Positions 17,383-26,580 are shown, numbered from the stretch's first letter. The stretch is 64,000 nucleotides of DNA from Tigheibacillus halophilus (GCF_042683165.1 NZ_JBHUIZ010000006.1:186001-250000); one strand, 5' to 3'. Numbers and translations are program-made. The notes: generated by a model not told the origin, from the letters alone.

Positions 17383-18660
17383 GTGTCTTTGACAATTTCA
17401 CAATTGGGTGAATCAACTTTGAAAGAAATTTATGAATTAGCCCGGGAGTACAAGATTTCGTATTATTCCAAATTGACAAAACGTGAATTGATATTCGCTA
17501 TTTTGAAAGCACAGGCAGAAAAAGACGGGTTTTTATTCATGGATGGCATTTTGGAAATCATTCCCTCTGAGGGCTTTGGATTTTTGCGGCCAATTAATTA
17601 CTCTCCAAGTGCGGAAGATATTTACATTTCCGCCTCACAAATCCGCAGATTCGATTTGCGTAATGGGGATAAGGTTTCCGGTAAAGTGCGTCCTCCAAAG
17701 GAAAATGAACGTTATTACGGGCTGCTTCATGTAGACGCTGTCAATGACGAAGATCCTGATTCATCGAAAGAGCGGGTGCATTTTCCAGCTTTGACCGCGC
17801 TTTATCCGGACAGGCTGATGAAGCTGGAAACGAAAACAAACAAGCTCTCCACCAGAATCATGGACTTGATGACGCCGGTAGGCTTTGGGCAGCGCGGTTT
17901 GATTGTCGCTCCTCCAAAAGCTGGTAAAACAATGCTGCTGAAAGAAATAGCCAATAGCATTTCTGTCAATCATCCTGATGCCAAGCTGATCATTCTGCTT
18001 GTCGATGAGCGTCCGGAGGAAGTGACTGACATTGAGCGCAGTGTACATCCGGATGTCGATGTTGTCAGTTCTACATTCGATGAACTGCCGGAGAGCCATA
18101 TTAAAGTGTCTGAGCTTGTTTTGGAGCGTGCGATGCGGCTTGTTGAACATAAACGGGATGTCATCGTGTTAATGGATAGCATCACAAGGTTGGCACGCGC
18201 ATACAACCTCGTTATTCCGCCAAGTGGACGTACACTGTCTGGCGGAATTGATCCAGCTGCCTTCCATCGCCCGAAACGATTCTTCGGTGCCGCAAGGAAT
18301 ATTGAAGAGGGCGGCAGTTTCACCATATTGGCAACGGCATTAGTGGACACCGGATCCCGCATGGACGACGTCATCTATGAAGAATTCAAAGGGACTGGCA
18401 ATATGGAGCTGCATTTAGACAGGAACTTATCTGAAAGAAGGATTTTCCCTGCTATCGATATTTTGCGTTCAGGCACTCGGAAAGAGGAGTTGCTTGTTGA
18501 TAAGAGCCAGCTGGATAAGATGTGGGCTATTCGCAAAACCATGCAGGATTCGAACGATTTCCTTGAACGATTCTTGCGTAAAATGAAGGCAACTGAGACC
18601 AATGAGGAATTTCTGAAAAGTATGGGCGAAGAAATGCGTCGCCGTGGGATCAAACGGTAA
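17383..18660 (+). CDS. rho: Transcription termination factor Rho
   Basis: The 425-residue RNA helicase has an N-terminal Rho domain (LKEIYELAREYKISYYSKL), a cold-shock-like RNA-binding domain (EGFGFLRPINYSPSAEDIYI), Walker A PPKAGKTMLLKEIA, and the Q/R-loop region ITRLARAYNLV with SGRTLSGGIDPAA. GTG 17383 is proposed because GGTGAT (17373-17378) pairs with 16S rRNA at suitable spacing; GTG 17371 is in the same frame but has no ribosome binding site. The whole neighbourhood order glpX-rho-rpmE-tdk is that of B. subtilis. Confidence 0.95.
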   Translation: MSLTISQLGESTLKEIYELAREYKISYYSKLTKRELIFAILKAQAEKDGFLFMDGILEIIPSEGFGFLRPINYSPSAEDIYISASQIRRFDLRNGDKVSGKVRPPKENERYYGLLHVDAVNDEDPDSSKERVHFPALTALYPDRLMKLETKTNKLSTRIMDLMTPVGFGQRGLIVAPPKAGKTMLLKEIANSISVNHPDAKLIILLVDERPEEVTDIERSVHPDVDVVSSTFDELPESHIKVSELVLERAMRLVEHKRDVIVLMDSITRLARAYNLVIPPSGRTLSGGIDPAAFHRPKRFFGAARNIEEGGSFTILATALVDTGSRMDDVIYEEFKGTGNMELHLDRNLSERRIFPAIDILRSGTRKEELLVDKSQLDKMWAIRKTMQDSNDFLERFLRKMKATETNEEFLKSMGEEMRRRGIKR

Positions 18661-18713
18661 ACCAACATCCGATGGTTTAATGAGGATTTTCAACATGTTT
18701 TGACTTCTTGCTA

Positions 18714-18742
18714 TTGCAATCAGAAGGCTTCACTGTTATAAT
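18714..18742 (+). promoter_or_regulatory. Promoter of rpmE2
   Basis: TTGCAA (18714-18719), 17 bp, TATAAT (18737-18742). The leader of about 85 nt before ATG 18834 contains short inverted repeats (AGGTTGGACCT) and could be an autoregulatory L31 leader, which I cannot confirm by eye. Confidence 0.6.
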
Positions 18743-18833
18743 CTTTACGTGAGTTTAGATAGGTTGGACCTATGGACGGCTCTTCAACTAACTCTGTTTC
18801 CAAAGGATTCAGGGCAATAAGGAGTGGAAAGAC

Positions 18834-19079
18834 ATGAAACAAGGAATTCATCCTGAATACAGGAAAGTAGTATTTCTTGATACAAGCTCAGATTTTAAAT
18901 TTTTGAGTGGATCAACAAAGTACTCTGATGAAACAATCGAATGGGAAGATGGCAATACGTACCCATTGATCCGTGTTGAAATCAGTTCGGATTCACATCC
19001 GTTCTACACTGGTAAACAGAAAGCTGACAAAGTTGGCGGACGTGTTGATCGCTTCAAGAAAAAATATAATATGAAATAA
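18834..19079 (+). CDS. rpmE2: 50S ribosomal protein L31 type B (zinc-independent)
   Basis: The 81-residue L31 has the type B opening MKQGIHPEYRKVVFLDTSS and the FYTGKQKADKVGGRVDRFKKKY ending. It contains no cysteine, so the CxxC zinc ribbon of type A L31 is absent. Family knowledge: type B replaces type A when zinc is scarce. At this position, between rho and tdk, B. subtilis carries the zinc-binding type A rpmE, so the locus holds the other paralogue. I see no clear Zur box. The ribosome binding site is AAGGAGTGG. Confidence 0.93.
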   Translation: MKQGIHPEYRKVVFLDTSSDFKFLSGSTKYSDETIEWEDGNTYPLIRVEISSDSHPFYTGKQKADKVGGRVDRFKKKYNMK

Positions 19080-19091
19080 TGCTTCAAAGAG

Positions 19092-19130
19092 AAAATGTAC
19101 GCATGCACCGCTGTTTGCGTACATTTTTTT
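19092..19130 (+). terminator. Intrinsic terminator after rpmE2
   Basis: AAAATGTACGCA (19092-19103) and TGCGTACATTTT (19116-19127) form a 12-bp perfect stem followed by a T run. From here to tdk (19131-19445) I see only AT-rich sequence with an extended -10 like TGGTAAACT (19266-19274), no gene. Confidence 0.93.
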
Positions 19131-19445
19131 CATGGTCTGAATTTGGATTTTTGCACGTTTTCGTAGAGTCAGTGGTGTATCATGAGTTTGCTAAAGAGTG
19201 GCGGATGATTGTAAAAAAATATTTTGCAAGTCATTTCTTTTTAAGGGTGATTCCAGCCTCATTTGTGGTAAACTAAAAAACGTATGCTTTTCGTGATGTT
19301 ATACATGAAAGGAATAAAATATGGTCGTGTTTTCCCATAACGTAATGACTTGAATGTTTTCGTTTTAATAAAGAATCATGGAATATTCCTTTTTAGCATT
19401 ACCTGACGCTACATACTGAATAATTTCGAAGGGAGATACTTCCTT

Positions 19446-20066
19446 ATGTTTGATATGCATCAGCATGGCTGGGTGGAAGTAATTTGCGGGAGCATGTTTT
19501 CTGGTAAATCGGAGGAATTGATCCGACGCATCCGCCGGGCAGCTTATGGAAATTTAGCTGTTAAAGTGTTCAAACCGTCGATTGATAACCGATATGCGGA
19601 GGAATTAGTCGTTTCGCATAACGGGACATCTGTTACTGCTTACCCGATCCGTCTTTCAGCCGAGATCCTTGACCTGGTTACGGACAAACCCGATATTGTC
19701 GGAATAGATGAAGTACAGTTTTTTGATGAACAAATTGTCGATGTTATCACAGAATTGGCAGACAGGGGTATTCGCGTCATTGCTGCTGGATTGGATACAG
19801 ATTTTCGCGGGGAACCATTCAATCCGATGCCAAAGTTGATGGCCCTTGCAGAAACAGTAACGAAGCTGAATGCGATTTGTCCAATCTGCGGTGCTGTGGC
19901 ATGCCGTACCCAGCGCTTGATTGATGGCAAGCCCGCTTCTTATGATGATCCCGTCATCCTGGTTGGCGCTTCAGAGTCTTATGAACCGCGTTGCCGTCAC
20001 CATCATGAAGTGCCAAATAAACCGGAAAGCAAACAAAAACCTGATTTGCTTAATAAAGTAGATTGA
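19446..20066 (+). CDS. tdk: Thymidine kinase
   Basis: The 206-residue type II thymidine kinase phosphorylates thymidine in the salvage pathway. The P-loop GSMFSGKSEELIRRIRR begins at about residue 16, the Walker B-like DIVGIDEVQFFD lies near residue 90, and a structural zinc site is formed by CPICG and CRH cysteines towards the C terminus. The ribosome binding site AAGGGAGA precedes ATG 19446. Position between rpmE and prfA is conserved. Confidence 0.95.
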   Translation: MFDMHQHGWVEVICGSMFSGKSEELIRRIRRAAYGNLAVKVFKPSIDNRYAEELVVSHNGTSVTAYPIRLSAEILDLVTDKPDIVGIDEVQFFDEQIVDVITELADRGIRVIAAGLDTDFRGEPFNPMPKLMALAETVTKLNAICPICGAVACRTQRLIDGKPASYDDPVILVGASESYEPRCRHHHEVPNKPESKQKPDLLNKVD

Positions 20067-20105
20067 CTCAATGCCTGTTCGTTTATAAGACGTCCAGCAT
20101 ACTCC

Positions 20106-20135
20106 CCGGTATCACATGTGATGCCGGTTTTTTTT
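20106..20135 (+). terminator. Terminator between tdk and the GNAT gene
   Basis: The 22-nt near-palindrome at 20106-20127 (CCGGTATCAC and its partner, one G-T wobble) is followed by eight T (20128-20135). The T run touches the AGGAGG of the next gene. A possible promoter (TTGACT 20063-20068) lies upstream, so the hairpin could act as an attenuator. Confidence 0.85.
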
Positions 20136-20149
20136 AGGAGGCGATGTAT

Positions 20150-20920
20150 ATGATTTATCAAGCTGATGCCACCGTAAAGGAAAAATTGTTTCCTTTATTT
20201 GCTGACATGAAAGATACCTGTATTTTATCCTGTTTGCAAGGCCATATGGGGCAGGCATGGGTCGATCATATGGGCCATCCGGGTGCTGCGCAAATCATTG
20301 TAGGGGATTTTGTTTTCTATGCGGGGGATACTGAATCTGATGCGGCGATAGCATTAGTACAACATTTACCGGCTCAATGTCTTGTGATTCCTGCGAATGC
20401 AGCTTGGGCTAAACGGATAGAGGAAGTTCATCAGGATAATATGCAAAAAATTCAGCGCTACGCTTTTAGAAAAAATGCTGCTGATCTGGCTCCACTACAC
20501 TTGCGGCGGCTGCTGCGGAAGCTCCCCAAAGATTTTGAACGGAGGAAAATAGACGGAAAAATTGCTGCAATGCCGTCACTGCAACTTATTTCTCCTGACT
20601 TTACAGGCCAATTTGAGTCGCTGGAAGACTATTGCAAGAGAGGTATCGGTCATTGCATCATGCATCAAGGTGAGGTAGTATGTGCAGCTTCCTCCTACAG
20701 TATTTATAATGGGGGAATTGAGATTGAAATAGGCACAGCGCGTGACTACCGCCGTAAAGGGCTCGCAGCTGTTGCGGCAGCATCATTGATACTGGACTGC
20801 TTGGAACAAGGGATTTACCCAAGCTGGGATGCCGCCAACCCTGCATCAGCAGCACTGGCGCAGAAACTTGGCTATGTTCCGGCGGGTGCCTATGATGCCT
20901 ATGAAATATATTGGAAATAA
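20150..20920 (+). CDS. GNAT family N-acetyltransferase
   Basis: This is a 256-residue protein whose C-terminal half carries the GNAT core: IEIEIGTARDYRRKGLAAVA supplies the acetyl-CoA pyrophosphate loop (R/Q-x-x-G-x-A type) and SWDAANPASAALAQKLGYV the final strand-helix. The N-terminal half (IYQADATVKEKLFPLFADMK onward) is poorly conserved, as in the larger two-lobed acetyltransferases. The acceptor is unknown. AGGAGG (20136-20141) is 8 nt before ATG 20150 and only 2 nt before ATG 20144, so 20150 is chosen. The gene is an accessory insertion between tdk and prfA. Confidence 0.8.
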   Translation: MIYQADATVKEKLFPLFADMKDTCILSCLQGHMGQAWVDHMGHPGAAQIIVGDFVFYAGDTESDAAIALVQHLPAQCLVIPANAAWAKRIEEVHQDNMQKIQRYAFRKNAADLAPLHLRRLLRKLPKDFERRKIDGKIAAMPSLQLISPDFTGQFESLEDYCKRGIGHCIMHQGEVVCAASSYSIYNGGIEIEIGTARDYRRKGLAAVAAASLILDCLEQGIYPSWDAANPASAALAQKLGYVPAGAYDAYEIYWK

Positions 20921-20984
20921 CATCGATTGAAGGTGGGGCATTCTACCCAGGTTCAGCTGCTTTTTCGTTACATACGAGCAAACT

Positions 20985-21013
20985 TTGACCTGCCTTCGGG
21001 AGTATAATATAAT
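20985..21013 (+). promoter_or_regulatory. Promoter of prfA
   Basis: TTGACC (20985-20990), 17 bp, TATAAT (21008-21013), placing the start about 20-25 nt before the ribosome binding site GAGGTG. Confidence 0.75.
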
Positions 21014-21043
21014 GATACTGTTAATTTAGTGAGGTGAAACGTG

Positions 21044-22114
21044 ATGCTCGACCGTTTGCAATCTTTGGAAGACCGTTATAATAAATTGAATGAACTATTA
21101 AGTGACCCTGAAATTATTAATGATACGAAAAAACTTCGCGAATACTCAAAAGAACAGTCTGACTTACAAGATGTCGTCACGGCCTATCGTGCCTATAAAG
21201 ATATTAGCCAGCAGCTGAAAGATGCCAAGGAAATGATGGAAGATGAGCTGGACAGTGATATGCAAGAAATGGTGAAGACTGAAATATCGGATTTGAGCAG
21301 CCAAAAAGAGGAATACGAAGAAAAAATGAAGATTTTACTCCTGCCAAAAGATCCGAATGATGACAAGAACGTTATTTTTGAAATTCGCGGTGCCGCGGGC
21401 GGGGATGAAGCTGCTTTGTTCGCAGGGGATTTGTACCGCATGTATTCCCGCTATGCTGAAAATCAGGGCTGGAAAACAGAGGTTATCGAATCGCATACAA
21501 CGGGGGTAGGCGGCTATAAAGAGATCATTTTTATGATCAATGGCCACGGCGCTTATTCCAAATTGAAGTATGAGAATGGAGCACATCGGGTGCAGCGCGT
21601 TCCCGAAACGGAATCTGGCGGCAGAATACACACATCGACAGCTACGGTTGCCGTATTGCCTGAAACGGAAGAAGTGGAAGTTGAAATCCACGATAAAGAT
21701 ATCCGCGTCGATACTTTCGCATCCAGCGGACCAGGCGGGCAAAGTGTCAATACCACTATGTCGGCAGTACGTCTGACACATATTCCAACTGGCATCGTGG
21801 TGTCTTGCCAAGATGAAAAATCACAAATCAAAAACAAGGAAAAAGCGATGAAGGTACTGCGTGCCCGCATTTATGATAAATTTCAGCAGGAAGCACAGGC
21901 AGAGTACGACGAATCTCGAAAATCAGCTGTTGGGACCGGCGACAGAAGCGAACGGATTCGGACATACAACTTTCCACAGAATCGTGTGACAGATCACCGT
22001 ATCGGTCTTACCATCCAAAAACTGGATCAGATTTTGGAAGGCAAGCTGGATGAAGTGATCGACGCTTTACTTGTGGAGGAACAGACAAAGAAACTGGAAC
22101 AAATTGGAGAATGA
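21044..22114 (+). CDS. prfA: Peptide chain release factor 1
   Basis: The 356-residue class I release factor recognises UAA and UAG. The GGQ motif that triggers peptidyl-tRNA hydrolysis is at G231-G232-Q233 (SSGPGGQSVNTT), and the N-terminal coiled coil and domain 2 are complete. ATG 21044 is preferred over the adjacent GTG 21041 because GAGGTG (21031-21036) is then 7 nt away. It is followed after one base by prmC, whose product methylates the glutamine of GGQ, the usual pairing. Confidence 0.96.
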   Translation: MLDRLQSLEDRYNKLNELLSDPEIINDTKKLREYSKEQSDLQDVVTAYRAYKDISQQLKDAKEMMEDELDSDMQEMVKTEISDLSSQKEEYEEKMKILLLPKDPNDDKNVIFEIRGAAGGDEAALFAGDLYRMYSRYAENQGWKTEVIESHTTGVGGYKEIIFMINGHGAYSKLKYENGAHRVQRVPETESGGRIHTSTATVAVLPETEEVEVEIHDKDIRVDTFASSGPGGQSVNTTMSAVRLTHIPTGIVVSCQDEKSQIKNKEKAMKVLRARIYDKFQQEAQAEYDESRKSAVGTGDRSERIRTYNFPQNRVTDHRIGLTIQKLDQILEGKLDEVIDALLVEEQTKKLEQIGE

Positions 22115-22115
22115 A

Positions 22116-22991
22116 ATGATGGAAAACATCCAGAAACAGTATGAAGTCCTGAATTGGGCTTCCTTTTTTTTAAAAGAACATCATTGTGAGGAAAATGCAG
22201 CTCAGATGCTGCTCCAACATTATCTGGGGGTAACACGTGCACAACTTTTTGCTCGGATGCAAGATCCTGTCCCATTGGAAGTGATGCAGCAATTTGAACG
22301 GGCTGTGAGGCAGCACGCAGAAACAGGTATCCCGGTACAGCATCTGATGGGTTATACAGAATTTTATGGACGAAGGTTTTCCGTCAATGAAGCTGTGCTC
22401 ATACCGCGCCAGGAAACTGAAGAACTCATCTATCATGCGATATCCTATCTAAAAGGAATAGTCGCACATCACCCAAGCTGCACGATTGTAGACGTTGGAA
22501 CAGGAAGTGGGATCATCGCCATTACACTGGCTCTGGAATTGCCGCAAACGACCGTTTTTGCAACAGATATCTCCGGCGCAGCGCTGGAGATGGCGAAAAA
22601 AAATGCTGAACAGCACGGTGCTGACATCACTTTTTTACAAGGAAACTTTTTAGAACCAATTGCAAATCAGGCCATTAAAGCTGATTTGATTGTTTCCAAT
22701 CCGCCTTATATCGCCTGGTCGGAAGCAGAGAGCCTTTCTAAAACAGTCAAGGATTACGACCCAGCGCTGGCACTTTTCGCAGAGGATGACGGTCTGGCTG
22801 CATATAGGGAAATCATCAGGCAGCTGCCGGCTGTATTGGAAAAACAAGGAAAAGTCATGTTCGAAATTGGCCACCAACAGGGACAGGCCGTTAAAGAAAT
22901 AATTGTAAATGCTTTCCCAGAGAGCGAACCGGATGTTTTACAGGACATGAACGGCAAAGATCGGATGGTCAGCGCCCTCGTGAAAAAATAA
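22116..22991 (+). CDS. prmC: Release factor glutamine methyltransferase
   Basis: The 291-residue SAM-dependent methyltransferase has a helical N-terminal release-factor-binding domain, motif I VDVGTGSGIIAITLALELP and the catalytic NPPY at N195-Y198 (IVSNPPYIAWSE). It N5-methylates the GGQ glutamine of RF1 and RF2. ATG 22116 begins one base after the prfA stop, with GGAG (22106-22109) inside prfA, implying translational coupling. Confidence 0.95.
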   Translation: MMENIQKQYEVLNWASFFLKEHHCEENAAQMLLQHYLGVTRAQLFARMQDPVPLEVMQQFERAVRQHAETGIPVQHLMGYTEFYGRRFSVNEAVLIPRQETEELIYHAISYLKGIVAHHPSCTIVDVGTGSGIIAITLALELPQTTVFATDISGAALEMAKKNAEQHGADITFLQGNFLEPIANQAIKADLIVSNPPYIAWSEAESLSKTVKDYDPALALFAEDDGLAAYREIIRQLPAVLEKQGKVMFEIGHQQGQAVKEIIVNAFPESEPDVLQDMNGKDRMVSALVKK

Positions 22992-23155
22992 GCGAGAAGT
23001 TATACAGATATGCATACTTTTGTGCCAGTTCTTGCTGGCAGATTGGTTCATGCCGTTCGTGGCTATGATAATACGATGTCATGCTTGATTGCTATTGTTG
23101 TGTGCGGCTATGCATGTAGCTCGGTTTGGCAGGCACTGCTACAGCTGAATAGACG

Positions 23156-23467
23156 GATGATCCATCGAAATAGGAAGAAACGCTTTGCGCCAGTGGCTCA
23201 TGAGCGTGATGACCCACCGAAATAGGAAGAAACGCATTGCGATAGTGGTTCATAGGCGTGATGACCCACTGAATTAGGAAGAACTGCTTTGCGCCAGTGG
23301 CTCATGAGCGTGATGACCCACTGAAATAGGAAGAACTGCGTTGCGATAGTGGTTCAAGAGCGTGATGACCCACCGAAATAGGAAGAATCGCATTGCGATA
23401 GTGGTTCATAAACCAGGTGACCCACTGAATTACGAAGAAACACGTTGCAAGCGTGGTTCATTATTTT
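23156..23467. repeat. Six-unit 52-bp tandem array of REP-like palindromes
   Basis: Units begin at 23156, 23208, 23260, 23312, 23364 and 23416, an exact 52-bp period. Each unit holds one arm ATGACCCACT and one arm AGTGGYTCAT, which are complementary at about 9 of 10 positions. Hairpins can form inside a unit or across a unit border. Units 1 and 3 share CTTTGCGCCAGTGGCTCATG and units 2 and 4 share TTGCGATAGTGGTTCA, giving a 104-bp higher-order repeat; the last unit is degenerate. 52 is not a multiple of 3, so it is not coding. The rest of the 22992-23650 gap shows no gene. Confidence 0.9.
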
Positions 23468-23650
23468 GGGGACGGTGATAAAAGTAAATGAATTCAAAAA
23501 TTACATTCTCATGGCTGGATAGGATCCACCAACTTTAATGAAAAAGAACTCTTGGAAAAAAAGCAACAATATTTTGCGAGATTGGTAGTTTAAAAGTGAG
23601 TTCCCCTGCCCATACTTGAAATAAGTCAATAAGTAAAGGGGCGGGAACGA

Positions 23651-24250
23651 ATGAAGAAAATTATATTTTTTGCACTTATCCTATTCATCATATATTTTTA
23701 TTTTTCAGGACAACCTGATAGTAACCGGTCAGCTGCTGGAGCCGACGATGAGTATCAGGTCATTCCTGATGAAGCTATCCGCTTGCGAATCCTGGCAAAT
23801 AGTGATGATGAAAAAGATCAAAGCGTAAAGCGACTTGTGCGTGATGAGGTAAACAAGGAAGTTTCCAAATGGGTCAAGGATTTGGATGATATTGATAAGG
23901 CAAGGCATTTGATTCAACAACGCCTTCCAAAAATCGAATCGATTGTAGATAAAACCCTGCAAAAAGCTCATGCTGCCAGTCAGTATACAGTGAAGTACGG
24001 AAAGAATGTGACTTTCCCTACTAAACTTTATGGGTCCTATGTATATCCGGCGGGCGAATATGAAGCCATATTAATCACACTGGGAAAAGGCGAAGGTGCT
24101 AATTGGTGGTGTGTACTGTTCCCGCCGCTTTGTTTCCTTGATTTCTCCAATGGCATTAGTGTAGCCGAAGCAGGCACAGATGAACCTGAAGAGGAGGAAG
24201 AGATGACCGTCAAATTCTTCCTGTTCGAATGGCTGGAAAAATTATTTTAA
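23651..24250 (+). CDS. spoIIR: Stage II sporulation protein R
   Basis: The 199-residue protein has an N-terminal signal/anchor (MKKIIFFALILFIIYFYFSG). The SpoIIR core follows: IPDEAIRLRILANSDDEKDQ, VRDEVNKEV and the aromatic C-terminal block GEGANWWCVLFPPLCFLDFS. SpoIIR is made in the forespore under sigma-F, is secreted into the intermembrane space and triggers SpoIIGA to activate sigma-E in the mother cell. ATG 23651 has AAAGGGGCGGG upstream. I could not find a convincing sigma-F promoter. It is slightly shorter than the B. subtilis protein. Confidence 0.93.
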   Translation: MKKIIFFALILFIIYFYFSGQPDSNRSAAGADDEYQVIPDEAIRLRILANSDDEKDQSVKRLVRDEVNKEVSKWVKDLDDIDKARHLIQQRLPKIESIVDKTLQKAHAASQYTVKYGKNVTFPTKLYGSYVYPAGEYEAILITLGKGEGANWWCVLFPPLCFLDFSNGISVAEAGTDEPEEEEEMTVKFFLFEWLEKLF

Positions 24251-24263
24251 ATGAATGATGAAC

Positions 24264-24298
24264 AAATCCCGCTCACCAATTGGCAGAGCGGGATTTTT
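24264..24298. terminator. Terminator between convergent spoIIR and MMPL genes
   Basis: AAATCCCGCTC (24264-24274) pairs with GAGCGGGATTT (24286-24296), followed by T on the + strand. It probably serves both converging genes. Confidence 0.88.
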
Positions 24299-24314
24299 AG
24301 TCATTATAAATTTT

Positions 24315-26537
24315 CTATTCATTCACATTTACTTTCTCATCTTTTGATTTCCACAATTTGCCTGGCCAAAATGCGAATCGTCCTAGCACAACCGTGATGG
24401 ATGGCACCAACAACGGTCGGACAATGAACGTATCAAGTAAAATGCCGATGGCTGTGACAGTGCCGAAATGAACAAGTACTTGCAACGGCAGTACTGCCAG
24501 TACCGCAAATGTCCCTGCCAGGATGAGTCCGGCAGAACTGATGACACTCCCGGTTTCACCTACTCCTTCGTAAACGGCTTGCTTTAATGGCATCGTTTTT
24601 CGCTTGCGCCAGATATTGGAAATCATGAAAATGTTGTAATCCTCCCCCAATGCGACTAGGAAAACGAAGGAATACAATGGAATCAAACCTTGGATGGCAG
24701 GCACATCAAACCCGTGATGCAGTAAAATCCATCCCAACCCAAGTGCTGACAGGTAAGAGAGGACTACAGTGACCAGCAAATAGATCATTGCTACAATCGA
24801 TCGTAAATAAATCAGTAACAGCAGGCCGATAATCCCGAGAACAACTGGTACAATGAGAGACTGATCACGGTTTGTCACTTGTTCTGTATCGTATAATGTG
24901 GCTGTTTCTCCACCTAACCATACATGATCAGCAGCTTTGGCGATGCCAGCCTGCTGCAAAGACTTTTCTACTGTCTTTTGTACGTCTGGGATGTGCGCGA
25001 CTGCTTCCGGAGAATAGGGATCAACCGAGAGAGTGACATCATAGGATTGAAAATGGTCATTTTGTGATCCTTTCACGGGTTTGCTGACTGTATCAACATA
25101 TTGCAGCCGCTGCAAATCTTTTTGGAGTGATACATTCTTGTCTTGCGTATCGACAATCACCTGCAAGGGAGCGACTTCACCAGGCGGGTAGTGGTCAGAA
25201 ATAATAGTGAAACCTTCACGTGATGGCATATCTTCCGGGAATGAGTCAAGCAGCCCATATGTGAAATTCATTTTTGGTACAAAAGATGCCAGCCCACCTA
25301 GAAGGATGGTACATGCGATAATGACATACCATGGCCTTTGGGTGACTACATTTCCTAAAGCTTTGCTAAAGGCACTTCTATCCTTGGGCCGTTTAAGCTT
25401 TTTGCCTTTTTTAGCCTCCAGCTTATCCATCATTTCATTCGTTCTTGGAATGAACGGAAAGAAAGCAATCCGTCCAAGGATAGCCAAAAAGGAAGGAAGA
25501 ATGGTTAACGCTGCAATACCCATGATTAGAATCGACATGCTGAATGGTACTGCAAAGCGATCATAAGAAGCGTAATATGCCAGCCCCAGCGTCAGCAGAC
25601 CGAGCACAGTTGTCATCGAGCTCATCATGATGGCTCCGCCTGTATTGGATAAAGCTTTTTCCAACGCTCGATATTTATCAGGCTCATGCCGCAGTTCATC
25701 GCGGTATCTGGAAATCAGGAACAGGCAGTAATCTGTTCCAGCGCCAAATAATAAAACGGTCATTATGGAAACGGACTGACTATCCACTTCAATCAAACCC
25801 TTGTCAGCCAATATTCCCAGCAGCGGACTGATCAGGCCATATGCGACAACGACCGTGATGAGCGGGACAATAGCAAGCAGCGGAGATCTGTACAAGATGA
25901 TCAGCAAGATAAGCACAAGAGCAATTGTTGCAAGCAGCAGTGTTATATCTGCATTGCTGAATAAAGCAACTGCGTCAGTCTGAATTCCAACGGGTCCGCT
26001 ATATCTGACATGAAGCCCGTCTTTATCCAATGCATTGCCTGAAACTTTTGAGCCAAATGCTTTATCCAACTGTTTCTCCAGCTCATCCAGACCTTTTTGC
26101 AATTGCTTGGTGGATGCATTTTTATCGAAAAAGACGGGAGTCGTCAATGCTTTCCCATCTTCAGACACGGATGTTGCAAGCGCCTGTGCAGGGGCTTTGT
26201 ATAATGGCGGTATAAATGATTGCTTGGTCACTGGATTTTCACTGAGGCTTTGATACAGCTTTTTAATCCGTTCATAATCCGTTTGGGAAAGCCCGTTCTT
26301 TTGATACCAGACTAGCAGTAATGGCGTTCCAGCGTCATTGGAAAATTGCACCTTCGCAATTTTGGATGCCTGAACCGACATGACATCATCTGGCAGCAAT
26401 TGATTCGAATCCGTTTCACGGGAATTGATTTGCGGCCAAACCATGGATAACACCGCTACGATGACAATCCAGACGACGACTGTCACCCACCTTGTTTTCA
26501 CGCCGGAAACAATGGTACCCCAGTGTTTTCTATTCAT
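24315..26537 (-). CDS. MMPL/RND family transporter
   Basis: The 740-residue membrane protein has the MMPL layout. One N-terminal helix (TVVVWIVIVAVLSMVWPQI) is followed by a large extracytoplasmic loop, five helices around residues 190-370, a second loop and five more helices. GAGTDYCLFLISRYRDEL and LGEDYNIFMISNIWRKRK are the conserved MMPL motifs. Such proteins (for example YdfJ of B. subtilis) use the proton gradient to export lipids or amphiphiles; the cargo here is unknown. ATG at 26537 is chosen because AGGAG (complement of 26546-26550) lies 8 nt upstream. It is divergent from a TetR gene that probably represses it. Confidence 0.85.
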   Translation of the reverse strand: MNRKHWGTIVSGVKTRWVTVVVWIVIVAVLSMVWPQINSRETDSNQLLPDDVMSVQASKIAKVQFSNDAGTPLLLVWYQKNGLSQTDYERIKKLYQSLSENPVTKQSFIPPLYKAPAQALATSVSEDGKALTTPVFFDKNASTKQLQKGLDELEKQLDKAFGSKVSGNALDKDGLHVRYSGPVGIQTDAVALFSNADITLLLATIALVLILLIILYRSPLLAIVPLITVVVAYGLISPLLGILADKGLIEVDSQSVSIMTVLLFGAGTDYCLFLISRYRDELRHEPDKYRALEKALSNTGGAIMMSSMTTVLGLLTLGLAYYASYDRFAVPFSMSILIMGIAALTILPSFLAILGRIAFFPFIPRTNEMMDKLEAKKGKKLKRPKDRSAFSKALGNVVTQRPWYVIIACTILLGGLASFVPKMNFTYGLLDSFPEDMPSREGFTIISDHYPPGEVAPLQVIVDTQDKNVSLQKDLQRLQYVDTVSKPVKGSQNDHFQSYDVTLSVDPYSPEAVAHIPDVQKTVEKSLQQAGIAKAADHVWLGGETATLYDTEQVTNRDQSLIVPVVLGIIGLLLLIYLRSIVAMIYLLVTVVLSYLSALGLGWILLHHGFDVPAIQGLIPLYSFVFLVALGEDYNIFMISNIWRKRKTMPLKQAVYEGVGETGSVISSAGLILAGTFAVLAVLPLQVLVHFGTVTAIGILLDTFIVRPLLVPSITVVLGRFAFWPGKLWKSKDEKVNVNE

Positions 26538-26580
26538 CTCGCAAACTCCTTTTCTGTTAAATTGTTGATTACCCATCATA

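Noticed and set aside
23156..23467. Possible CRISPR array
   Set aside because: The whole 52-bp unit is repeated; there are no unique spacers of constant length and no cas genes nearby.
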